In this document: piece by piece, positions 49,275-61,900 of the stretch
How the letters are laid out: each line of letters starts with the position of its first letter
Position numbering within the stretch: position 1 is the first letter of the stretch
NCBI GenBank assembly: GCA_947623455.1
Contig: OX392527.1
Span: forward strand, 7,002,001-7,066,000
Origin: Mimachlamys varia
Taxonomy: Eukaryota > Mollusca > Bivalvia > Pectinida > Pectinidae
DNA: 64,000 nucleotides
Reading direction: 5' to 3'
Notes under the pieces: model-generated
What the model was told of the DNA's origin: nothing
Seen by the model: the letters and a program-made list of their open reading frames with translations, nothing else
Database searches by the model: none
Position numbers and translations under genes: made by a program

Positions 49275-50228
49275 ATCTTTTTTCTACTGTCTCAGTGCTT
49301 TTACTTGACATTGGTTCACATATCGACCGTTCTCAGTGTTATATTTGATCGTGTAAGCTATTCTAAAGTTGGGATCACATGTGTTTGATCTTTCATTACA
49401 ATATAAAGTACATTACTCTTCTGTCATATTTACAGAAATGTTTCAGTATTACAATATTCGAGATACCGGTTAATGAGCAAGACGCTGACCTACCTCGTCT
49501 TACTACACAAGGATCCTTATTCAACAACGTTTTATCGCTGGCTCTGCTTATTGCTCAAACAAGCCCGTATCGAAACTTAATTGTTATTACCATTTTACGT
49601 ACAGTATCATTAAATCAGGGCTTTAGTCTTCTTGTAACACTGTATACACCAGAATAAACGGGATATGGATCTTGAAAACTCGGAATATCCTCTGATCAAT
49701 CTTGCGAACCCCTTCCTCAAAAACTTTTTTATCTATCAAAACGTTCGAATTTTCCACCTCTGTACACCATACCTCATACAAAACTGAAAGAACGTCGTAA
49801 TGAGAGCTTTCTTTTCTTAGAAAGGTGGACAACGGGACAGATAATACCGGGTATATGGTAGTGAGTTATCACCAAACAAACTTTGTAAATAAACACAACA
49901 AAAGGTGAAATATACTGAGGAAGACAATTATACACGTGTAGTACGAATTATTGAATTCCTGATCGACAATTTCTTTGATGAGTTTGGAGCAAGATTTTCC
50001 TGCAGACTGTTGGCATTCCCTTGGGAACAAACTGTACCCCACCTTTAGCTGACGTGTTTTTGTTTTCATACGAGGCTGATTTGTTAAAGAGCTAATTAGG
50101 ACAGCTTACACAACCTTTGATAAATCTTTTAATTCAATTTTCAGATAAAAACGATATGTTGCCTGTTAATAACAAGACATTTGCTGATCTAGTAGATCAT
50201 GTATCCCTTCTTAGTTCTTAATCAAGTA
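49275..50228. other. Unique spacer, no supported gene
   Basis: Non-repetitive AT-rich DNA. Short open frames (49379-49657 +, 49623-49832 -, 49869-50069 -) have no recognised motifs. Nothing else was seen. Confidence 0.5.
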
Positions 50229-51881
50229 CATAACAGACCCTTCTACATCACCTTCTACATCAGCTTCTTACCTCGATATTTACTTAAACATAACAGACCC
50301 TTCTACATCAGCTGCTTACCTCCATCTTTACTTAAACATAACAGACCCTTCTACATCACCTTCTATATCAGCTGCTTACCTCCATCTTTCCTGAAACATA
50401 ACAGACCTTTCTACATCAGCTGCTTACCTCCATCTTTACTTAAACATAACATACCCTTCTACATCAGCTTCTTACCTCGATATTTACTTAAACATAACAG
50501 ACCCTTCTACATCAGCTGCTTACCTCCATCTTTACTTAAACATAACAGACCCTTCTACATCACCTTCTATATCAGCTGCTTACCTCCATCTTTCCTTAAA
50601 CATAACAGACCTTTCTACATCAGCTGCTTACCTCCATCTTTACTTAAACATAACATACCCTTCTACATCAGCTGCTTACCTCCATCTTTACTTAAACATA
50701 ACAGGCCCTTCTACATCAGCTGCTTACCTCGATATTTACTTAAACATAACAGACCCTTCTACATCAGCTTCTACATCAGCTGCTTACCTCGATATTTACT
50801 TAAACATAACAGACCCTTCTACATCAGCTGCTTACCTCGATATTTACTTAAACATAACAGACCCTTCTACATCACCTTCTACATCAGCTGCTTACCTCCA
50901 TCTTAACTTAAACATAACAGACCCTTCTACATCAGCTGCTTACCTCCATCTTTACTTGAACATAACAGACCCTTCTACATCACCTTCTTCATCAGCTACT
51001 TACCTCCATCTTTACTTTAACATAACAGACCCTTCTACATCAGCTGCTTACCTCCATCTTTACTTAAACATAACAGACCCTTCTACATCAGCTGCTTACC
51101 TCGATATTTACTTAAACATAACATACCCTTCTACATCAGCTGCTTACCTCCATCTTTACTTAAACATAACAGACCCTTCTACATCAGCTGCTTACCTCCA
51201 TCTTTACTTAAACATAACAGACCCTTCTACATCAGCTTCTTACCTCGATATTTACTTAAACATAACAGACCCTTCTACATCAGCTGCTTACCTCCATCTT
51301 TACTTAAACATAACAGACCCTTCTACATCAGCTTCTTACCTCGATATTTACTTAAACATAACAGACCCTTCTACATCAGCTGCTTACCTTCATCTTTACT
51401 TAAACATAACAGACCCTTCTACATCAGCTTCTTACCTCGATATTTACTTAAACATAACAGACCCTTCTACATCAGCTGCTTACCTCCATCTTTACTTAAA
51501 CATAACAGACCCTTCTACATCAGCTGCTTACCTTCATCTTTACTTAAACATAACAGACCCTTCTACATCAGCTTCTTACCTCGATATTTACTTAAACATA
51601 ACAGACCCTTCTACATCAGCTTCTTACCTCGATATTTACTTAAACATAACAGACCCTTCTACATCAGCTGCTTACCTCCATCTTTACTTAAACATAACAG
51701 ACCCTTCTACATCAGCTGCTTACCTCGATCTTTACTTAAACATAACAGACCCTTCTACATCAGCTGCTTACCTCGATCTTTACTTAAACATAACAGACCC
51801 TTCTACATCAGCTTCTTACCTCGATCTTTACTTAAACATAACAGACCCTTCTACATCAGCTGCTACCTCGATCTTTACTTA
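50229..51881. repeat. 48-bp minisatellite array, about 34 copies, long open frame
   Basis: The unit is CATAACAGACCCTTCTACAT then CAGCTGCTTACCTCGATATT and TACTTAAA. In the left half some units carry an internal short duplication (CTTCTACATCACCTTCTATATC) that shifts frame. In the right half the units are in phase and give a 308-codon plus-strand frame (50956-51882) of a 16-residue repeat, NITDPSTSAAYLDIYL, with two alternating forms (AAYLHLYL, ASYLDIYL). No signal peptide, unique N-terminus or unique C-terminus is present, so I treat it as repeat-derived. Confidence 0.95.
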
Positions 51882-51997
51882 ATTTGACCAACTAAACAAT
51901 AGGATAAACGTGACGGTTTCGATTTTTCAAATCACGAACTTTTCTTTTCTTGCTCGTTACATTTCAGCCTCTTCAACCGATGGTGTATTCCTGCTGT
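51882..51997. other. Short unique spacer
   Basis: Joins the 48-bp array to dispersed repeat copy B. Nothing recognised. Confidence 0.5.
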
Positions 51998-52235
51998 TGT
52001 TGATACGCTATTCTAGGGCTTGCTCTAAATATCTCGATTTTCTTGATACATGTAGATATGGCTGCTGACAAACAAACCTAGCTATACGCTACAGGGATTT
52101 TAGAGATGCAGGTTGATGAGGACTATGAACAGGTTTTATGTTACTTGGCCTCATTGAGAAATATTTTGTATCCTTGCTGTGATTGACAATGATAACTCGG
52201 TTCTCCCTTTGAGGACTTGACGTTTACTTAGACGT
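51998..52235 (+). repeat. Dispersed repeat, copy B
   Basis: Contains GTTGATACGCTATTCTAGGG, CTCTAAATATCTCGATTTTC, GCTGCTGACAAAC, GGTTGATGAGGACTATG and TGAGGACTTGACGTTTA, collinear with 40861-41160. Like copy A it directly neighbours a minisatellite, but here on the array's right side. Confidence 0.72.
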
Positions 52236-52697
52236 TACCAAGATTTACATTTATCGCCAGTGAAGCAGAAGACGTTTTACTCAACCGGAACACATTGTTT
52301 TATCTCTCATGAATTTTTTCAGGGGTCTCCGTATAAATCTTTCCTTTGTTCATATTTTTGTCTCATGTTTTATCGATTCTGAGTTTTGTTGACGCTTCGG
52401 TATTCCCTGATTTTCTTAAAGAAAAACATAACCCATCTTATACCTTTATACACTGTATTTACTGGCGTGTCTATTTGGTTGGATATGATCCTCTTGCTCT
52501 CTAGGATCCTGTTGTACGGTTTCTGTATCTGTTGTAGAGGTTATATGTTTCATAGGGACAAAGCGAGGGTGTTCATAATCTATTGAGGAGAAACACACAG
52601 GTCCAAATAATACCATTTGTAAACGTGTCACTCCCGTTAACGTGTGTCGCTTTTCCTCCAAGTATGACATGGTTTGACGTCATGTAAACATATAAGT
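52236..52697. other. Unique spacer, no supported gene
   Basis: Two overlapping open frames on opposite strands (52386-52586 +, 52446-52670 -) without motifs. Nothing else recognised. Confidence 0.5.
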
Positions 52698-54432
52698 ATT
52701 GACCCGCATAGTAACTACAGTACCCGTGGTTGCTATGATAGTAACTACAGTACCCGTGGTTGCCATGACAACGCTACCCGTGGTAGCTATATTAGTAACT
52801 ACGCTACCCAAGATTGCTATGATAGTTACTACGCTACCCGTGGTTACTATGATAGTAACTACGGTAACTGTGGTTGCAATGATAGTAACTACGCTACCCG
52901 TGGTTTCTATGATAGTTACTACGCTTCCCGTGGTTGCTATGATAGTAACTATGGTACCCGTGGTTGATGTGATAATAACTACAGAGCCCGTGGTTGCTAT
53001 GATAATAACTACGGTACCCGTGGTTGATATGATAGTAATTACGCTACCCTTGGTTGCTATGATAATAACTACGGTACCTGTGGTTGCTATGATAGTAACT
53101 ATGCTACCCGTGGTTTCTTTGATAGTTTCTACGCTTCCCGTGGTTGCTATGATAGTAAAAGATGTAACTATGGTACCCGTGGTTGCTATGATAGTAACAA
53201 CACTACCCGTGGTTGTTATGATAGTAAGTACGCTACCCGTGGTTTCTATGATAGTTACTACGCTTCCCGTTGTTGCTATGATAGTAACTATGGTACCCGT
53301 GGTTGATGTGACAATAACTACGGTACCCGTGGTTGCTATAATAATAACTACGGTACCCGTGGTTGCTATGATAATAACTACGGTACCCGTGGTTGCTATG
53401 ATAGTAACGACGCTACCAATGGTTGTTATGATAGTAACTACAATACCCGTGGTTTCTATGAACGTTACTACGCTTCCCGTGGTTGCTATGATTGTAACTA
53501 TGGTACCCGTGGTTGATTTGATAATAACTACGGTGCCCATGGTTGCTATAATAATAACTACGGTACCCGTGGTTGATATGATAGTAACTACGGTACCCGT
53601 GGTTGATATGCTAATAACTACATTACCTGTGGTTGCTATGATAGTAACTACGCTACCCGTGGTTGATTTGATAATGACTACGGTACCCATGGTTGCTATA
53701 ATAATAGCTATGGTACCCGTAGTTGATGTGATTAAAACTACGGTACCCGTGGTTTCTATGATAGTTACTATGCTACCCGTGGTTTCTATGATAGTTACTA
53801 CGCTACCCGTGGTTGCTATGATAGTAATTACGCTACCCTTGGTTGCTATGATAGTAACTACGCTACCCGTGGTTGTTATGATAGTAACTACGGTACCCGT
53901 GGTTTCTATGATAGTTACTACGCTTGCCGTGGTTACTATGAAAGTAACTACGCTAGCCGTGGTTGCTATGATAGTAACTACGGTACCCGTGGTTGATATG
54001 ATAGTTACTACGCTACCCGTGGTTGATATGATAGTAACTACGCTACCCGTGGTTGATATGATAGTAACTACGGTACCCGTGGTTGCTATGATAGTAACTA
54101 CGCTACCCGTGGTTGATATCATAGTAACTACGGTACCCGTGGTTGATATGATAGTAACTACGCTACCCGTGGTTGATATGATAGTAACTACGGTACCCGT
54201 GGTTGCTATGATAGTAACTACGGTACCCGTGGTTACTATGATAGTAACTACGGTACCCGTGGTTGATATGATAATAACTACGGTACCCGTGGTTGTTATG
54301 ATAGTAACTACGCTACCCGTGGTTACTATGATAGTAACTACGGTACCCGTGGTTGATATGATAGTACATGTAACTACGGTACCCGTGGTTGATATGATAG
54401 TAACTAAGCTACCCGTGGTTGCTATGATAATA
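52698..54432. repeat. 30-bp minisatellite array, about 58 copies, open on both strands
   Basis: The unit is TATGATAGTAACTACGGTAC then CCGTGGTTGC. The 10-codon unit leaves a 581-codon plus-strand frame (MIVTTLPVVA repeats, 52699-54444) and a 480-codon minus-strand frame (TTGSVVTIIA repeats, 52680-54122). Both are hydrophobic V/I/T strings with no unique domain. The plus frame starts and ends within or just beyond the array. The right third is the most regular, suggesting recent homogenisation there. Confidence 0.96.
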
Positions 54433-54665
54433 TATTTCCAGTGACTCTACGTCGATATATCGCAAACAGATTATATCAATTTACATGGCCCAAAGTATTT
54501 TATTTCCAAATAACATACATGTACATTGGGATTTGGGCCGTAATCATACGTATGATGTCGTACTTGTAGCGTTAGATGTTGCATTTGATCCGCTGTTGTT
54601 CGCCTTGAATTGTTTGTATTGAAACTAATATCATTCTGCAGAGTCTGTTAACCGAAGAAAATTAA
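54433..54665. other. Short unique spacer
   Basis: Non-repetitive link between the 30-bp and 23-bp arrays; nothing recognised. Confidence 0.5.
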
Positions 54666-55119
54666 CGCACACCATATAATATGTCTAACGTACACCATGT
54701 AATATGTCTAACGTACACCATATAATATGTCTAACATACACCATGTAATATGTCTAACATACACCATGTAATATGTCTAACGTACACCATGTAATATATC
54801 TAACATACACCATGTAATATGTCTAACACCCACCATGTGATATGTCTAACGTACACCATGTAATATGTCTAACGTACACCATGTAATATGTCTAACACAC
54901 ACCATGTGATATGTCTAACGTGCACCATGTGATATGTCTAACGTACACCATGTAATATGTCTAACGTACACCATGTAATATGTCTAACACACACCATGTG
55001 ATATGTCTAACGTACACCATGTGATATGTCTAACGTACACCATGTAATATGTCTAACACACACCATGTGATATGTCTAACGTGCACCATGTGATATGTCT
55101 AACGTACACCATGTAATAT
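54666..55119. repeat. 23-bp minisatellite array, about 20 copies
   Basis: The unit is GTACACCATGTAATATGTCT plus AAC. A multi-unit pattern (GTACACC, GTACACC, ACACACC, GTGCACC with GTGATATG) repeats to the end, giving a higher-order period of about 115-180 bp. Confidence 0.96.
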
Positions 55120-55973
55120 AACCTTTGCCAACCTCAGGCAAACTAACTGTATTCGCAGTCAAATGAGGTTCATCAAGTAATACAAAAAAATGTCAATTTT
55201 AGTTCTACATTTTAAATCTTTATCTTTATTTCGTTGTTGATCATTACAAAAATAAAACAAAAATAACTTCCTACAGGTAAGTACATAATCCAGTGCTTGA
55301 CATATAATCGTCAATCTATTGACGACATTAGTAACAACACTAGAATATGATATTGGTACAACAGTATCATACAGCTGCCGGTGTTTTCTATATATCGTGG
55401 AAGCAGGAGGTTGAGATTAGCTATATATCAGTCGCCTTGTTCTACCATTACTGTGGGTTAAAACAGATAATGTTTTTCTCAAATTATCAGGAGGGATCAA
55501 ATATGATCTGTTGGAACACCTAGGTTCAGAATAAACCTTTATTACAGTAACGTGATGTAAGAAGTGCCCTTCGATAGGTTGTTGGTTATTTACGCTGGGT
55601 TAAACGACTGTTTTCACGCCTAGACTTGGCGAGATATTTAACAGGTTTTAGTTTACCACCTAATGTCCGTTTCTAATCCGTCTGCCCGGAGTCAGCCGCC
55701 GTAAATGCCTTGCTGTATCCTCACGTCATCCTTTTACCGTTAATCAATGTCCGAGCTGACCGTCTCCTTAAGTACAGATATATGACTAATGGCGGCCAAG
55801 TATAGCTATTTACTATCAAATAATAGTACAGTTGGATGGAACCTGTTATTTATTGTTTGAATCTAGCAAAACAACGTTGTCCAAAAATAGCAAGTGTCCA
55901 TGATAAGCCAGGTCACATGACTTAATCGGTCAGTCGTAAAGATAAGTCCGCAAATTCTATCGAAAACATCCTT
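55120..55973. other. Unique spacer, no supported gene
   Basis: Non-repetitive, AT-rich, with no open frame worth calling and no recognised RNA. It ends where the 31-bp satellite starts. Confidence 0.5.
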
Positions 55974-58900
55974 TGTATTATATATATACTGTATGTAAGC
56001 CTATTGTATTACATATATACTGTATGTAAGCCTGTTGTGTTACATATACAATGCATGTAAGCCTGTTGTGTTACATATATACTGTATGTAAGTCTGTTAT
56101 ATTACATATATACTGTATGTAAGCCTGTTGTATTACATATTTACTGTATGTAAGCCTGTTGTGTTACATATATAATGTTTGTAAGACCGCAGCTTAAGAT
56201 CGAGGTACACGGTACCCGATCTAAGATACATTTTCCATTACATATCATATCTGAAATTGTTGACGGTGCCTCATATATACTGTATGTAAGCCTGTTGTGT
56301 TACATGTATACTGTATGTAAGCCTGTTGTATTATCTATATACTGTATGTAAGCCTGTTGTGTTACATATATAATGTATGTAAGCAAGTTGTATTATATAT
56401 ATACTGTATGTAAGCCTGTTGTGTTACATATATAATGTATGTAAGCCTGTTGTATTACATATATACTGCATGTAAGCCTGTTGTGTTTCATGTATACTGT
56501 ATGTAAGCCTGTTGTGTTACATGTATACTGTATGTAAGTCTGTTGTATTACATATATACTGTATGTAAGCCTGTTGTATAACATATATACTGTATGAAAG
56601 CCTGTTGTGTTACATATATACTGTATGTAAGCTTGTTGTATTACATATATACTGTATGTAAGCCTGTTGTATTACATATATACTGTATGTAAACCTGTTG
56701 TATTACATATATACTGTATGTAAGCCTGTTTTATTACATATATACTGCATGTAAGCCTGTTGTATTACATATATACTGTATGTAAGCCTGTTGTGTTACA
56801 TGTATACTGTATGTAATCCTGTTGTATTATCTATATACTGTATGTTAGCCTATTGTGTTACATGTATACTGTATGTAAGCCTGTTGTATTATCTATATAC
56901 TGTATGTAAGCCTGTTGTATTACATATATACTGTATGTAAGCCTGTTGTGTTACATGTATACTGAATGTAAGTCTGTTGTATTACATATATACTGTATGT
57001 AAGCCTGTTGTATAACATATATACAGTATGTAAGCCTGTTGTATTACATATATACTGTATGTAAGCCTGTTGTATTATATATATACTGTATGTAAGCATG
57101 TTGTATTACATATATACTGTATGTAAACCTGTTGTATTACATATATACTGTATGTAAGCCTGTTGTATTATATATATACTGTATGTAAGCCTGTTGTATT
57201 ACATATATACTGTATGTAAGCCTGTTGTTTACATATATACTGTATGTAAGCCTGTTGTTTTACATATATACTGTATGTAAGCCTGTTGTGTTACATGTAT
57301 ACTGTATGTAAGTCTGTTGTGTTACATATATACTGTATGTAAGCCTGTTGTGTTACATGTATACTGTATGTAAGTCTGTTGTGTTACATATATACTGTAT
57401 GTAAGCCTGTTGTATTACATATAAACTGTATGTAAGCCTGTTATGTTACATATATACTGTATGTAAGCCTGCTGTGTTACATATATACTGTATGTAAGCC
57501 TGTTGTATTACATATATACTGTATGTAAGCCTGTTGTGTTACATATATACTGTATGTAAGCCTGTTGTATTACATATATACTGCATGTTAGCCTGTTGTG
57601 TTACATATATACTGTATGTAAGCCTGTTGTGTTACATATATACTGTATGTAAGCCTGTTGTGTTACATATATACTGTATGTAAGCCTGTTGTGTTACATA
57701 TATACTGTATGCAAGCCTGTTGTATTACATATATACTGTATGTAAGCCTGTTGTGTTACATATATAATGTATGTAAGCCTGTTGTATAACATATATACTG
57801 TATGTAAGCCTGTTGTGTTACATGTATACTGTATGTAAGCCTGTTGTGTTACATATATACTGTATGTAAGCCTGTTGTGTTACATATATGCTGTATGTAA
57901 GCCTGTTGTATTACATATATACTGTATGTAAGCCTGTTGTATTACATATATACTGTATGTAAGCCTGTTGTATTAAATATATACTGTATGTAAGCCTGTT
58001 GTCTTACATGTATACTGTATGTAAGCCTGTTGTGTTACATGTATACTGTATGTAAGTCTGTTGTATTACATATATACTGTATGTAAGCCTGTTGTATTAC
58101 AGATATACTGTATGTAAGCCTGTTGTATTACATATATAATGTATGTAAGCCTGTTGTATTACACATATATACTGTATGTAAGCCTGTTGTATTACATATA
58201 TACTGTATGTAAGCCTGTTGTATTACATATATAATGTATGTAAGTCTGTTGTATTACATATATACTGTATGTAAGCCTGTTGTATTACAAATATACTGTA
58301 TGTAAGCCTGTTGTATTACAAATATACTGTATGTAAGCCTGTTGTATTACATATATACTATATGTAAGCCTGTTATGTTACATGTATACTGTATGTAAGT
58401 CTGTTGTATTACATATATACTGTATGTAAGCCTGTTGTATTACAAATATACTGTATGTAAGCCTGTTGTATTACATATATACTGTATGTAAGCCTGTTAG
58501 CCTGTTGTATTACATATATACTGTATGTAAACCTGTTGTATTACATATATACTGTATGTAAGCCTGTTGTATAACATAGATACTGTATGTAAGCCTGTTG
58601 TGTTACATATATACTGTTTGTAAGCCTGTTGTGTTACATATATACTGTATGTAAGCCTGTTGTATTACATATATACTGTATGTAAGCCTGTTGTGTTACA
58701 TATATACTGTATGTAAGCCTGTTGTGTTACATGTATACTGTATGTAAGCCCGTTGTATTACATATATAATGTATGTAAGTCTGTTGTATTACATATATAC
58801 TGTATGTAAGCCCGTTGTGTTACATATATATTGTATGTAAACCTGTTGTATTACATATATACTGTATGTTAGCCTGTTGTATTACATATATACTGTATGT

Positions 58901-61900
58901 AAACCTGTTGTATTACATATATACTGTATGTAAGCCTGTTTTATTACATATATACTGTATGTAAACCTGTTGTATTACATATATACTGTATGTTAGCCTG
59001 TTGTGTTACATATATACTGTATGTAAGCATGTTGTATTACATATATACTGTATGTAAACCTGTTGTATAACATATATACTGTATGTAAGCCTGTTGTGTT
59101 ACATATATACTGTATGTAAGCCTGTTGTATTACATATATACTGTCTGTAAGCCTGTTGTGTTACATGTATACTGTATGTAAAGTCTGTTGTGTTACATAT
59201 ATACTGTATGTAAGCCTGTTGTGTTACATGTATACTGTATGTAAGCCTGTTGTGTTACATGTATACTGTATGTAAGCCTGTTGTGTTACATGTATACTGT
59301 ATGTAAGCCTGTTGTGTTACATGTATACTGTATGTAAGCCTGTTGTGTTACATGTATACTGTATGTAAGCCTGTTGTGTTACATGTATACTGTATGTAAG
59401 CCTGTTGTGTTACATGTATACTGTATGTAAGCCTGTTGTGTTACATGTATACTGTATGTAAGTCTGTTTTGTTACATATATACTGTATGTAAGCCTGTTG
59501 TGTTACATGTATACTGTATGTAAGCCTGTTGTGTTACATGTATACTGTATGTAAGCCTGTTGTATTACATATATACTGTATGTAAGCCTGTTGTATTACA
59601 TATATACTGTATGTAAGCCTGTTGTGTTACATGTATACTGTATGTAAGCCTGTTGTGTTACATATATACTGTATGCAAACCTGTTGTATAACATATATAC
59701 TGTATGTAAGCCTGTTGTATTACATATATATTGTATGTAAGCCTGTTGTGTTACATATATACTGTATGTAAGCATGTTGTGTTACATATATACTGTATGT
59801 AATCCTGTTGTGTTACATGTATACTGTATGTAAGCCTGTTGTGTTACAGGTATACTGTATGTAAGCCTGTTGTATTACATATATACTGTCTGTAAGCCTG
59901 TTGTGTTACATGTATACTGTATGTAAGTCTGTTGTGTTACATGTATACTGTATGTAAGGCTGTTGTGTTACACATATATAATGTATGTAAGCCTGTTGTA
60001 TTACATATATACTGAATGTAAGCCTGTTGTGTTACATATATACTGTATGTTAGCCTGTTGTGTTACATATATACTGTATGTAAAACTGTTGTATTACATA
60101 TTTACTGTATGTAAGTCTGTTGTATTACATATATACTGTATGTAAGCCTGTTGTGTTACATCTATACTGTATGTAAGCATGTTGTATTACATATATACTG
60201 AATGTAAGCCTGTTGTATTACATATATACTGTATGTAAGCCTGTTGTGTTACATATATACTGTATGTAAGCCTGTTGTGTTACATATATACTGTATGTAA
60301 GCCTGTTGTATTACATATATACTGTATGTAAGCCTGTTGTGTTACATGTATACTGTATGTAAACCTGTTGTATTACATATTTACTGTATGTAAGCCTGTT
60401 GTATTACATATATATTGTATGTAAGCCTGTTGTGTTACATATATACTGTATGTAAGCCTGTTGTATTACATATATACTGTATGTAAGCCTGTTGTGTTAC
60501 ATGTATACTGTATGTAAACCTGTTGTATTACATATATACTGTATGTAAGCCTGTTGTATTACATATATACTGTATGTAAGCCTGTTGTGTTACATATATA
60601 CTGTATGTAAGGCTGTTGTGTTACACATATATACTGTATGTAAGCCTGTTGTATTACATATATACTGTATGTAAGCCTGTTGTATTACATATATACTGTA
60701 TGTAAGTCTGTTGTGTTACAAGTATACTGTATGTAAGTCTGTTGTATTACATATATACTGTATGTAAGCCTGTTGTGTTACATATATACTGTATGTAAGC
60801 ATGTTGTATTACATATATACTGAATGTAAGCCTGTTGTATTACATATATACTGTATGTAAGCCTGTTGTGTTACATATATACTGTATGTAAGCCTGTTGT
60901 GTTACATATATACTGTATGTAAGCCTGTTGTATTACATATATACTGTATGTAAGCCTGTTGTGTTACATGTATACTGTATGTAAACCTGTTGTATTACAT
61001 ATATACTGTATGTAAGCCTGTTGTATTACATATATATTGTATGTAAGCCTGTTGTGTTACATATATACTGTATGTAAGCCTGTTGTATTACATATATACT
61101 GTATGTAAGCCTGTTGTGTTACATGTATACTGTATGTAAACCTGTTGTATTGCATATATACTGTATGTAAGCCTGTTGTATTACATATATACTGTATGTA
61201 AGCCTGTTGTGTTACATATATACTGTATGTAAGGCTGTTGTGTTACACATATATACTGTATGTAAGCCTCTTGTATTACATATATACTGTATGTAAGCCT
61301 GTTGTATTACATATATACTGTATGTAAGTCTGTTGTGTTACAAGTATACTGTATGTAAGCCTGTTGTGTTACATATATACTGTATGTAAGCCTGTTGTAT
61401 TACATATATACTGTATGTAAGCCTGTTGTGTTACATGTATACTGTATGTAAACCTGTTGTATTACATATATACTGTATGTAAGCCTGTTGTATTACATAT
61501 ATATTGTATGTAAGCCTGTTGTGTTACATATATACTGTATGTAAGCCTGTTGTATTACATATATACTGTATGTAAGCCTGTTGTGTTACATGTATACTGT
61601 ATGTAAACCTGTTGTATTACATATATACTGTATGTAAGCCTGTTGTATTACATATATACTGTATGTAAGCCTGTTGTGTTACATATATACTGTATGTAAG
61701 GCTGTTGTGTTACACATATATACTGTATGTAAGCCTCTTGTATTACATATATACTGTATGTAAGCCTGTTGTATTACATATATACTGTATGTAAGTCTGT
61801 TGTGTTACAAGTATACTGTATGTAAGCCTGTTGTATTACATATATACTGTATGTAAGCCTGTTGTGTTACATGTATACTGTATGTAAACCTGTTGTATTA

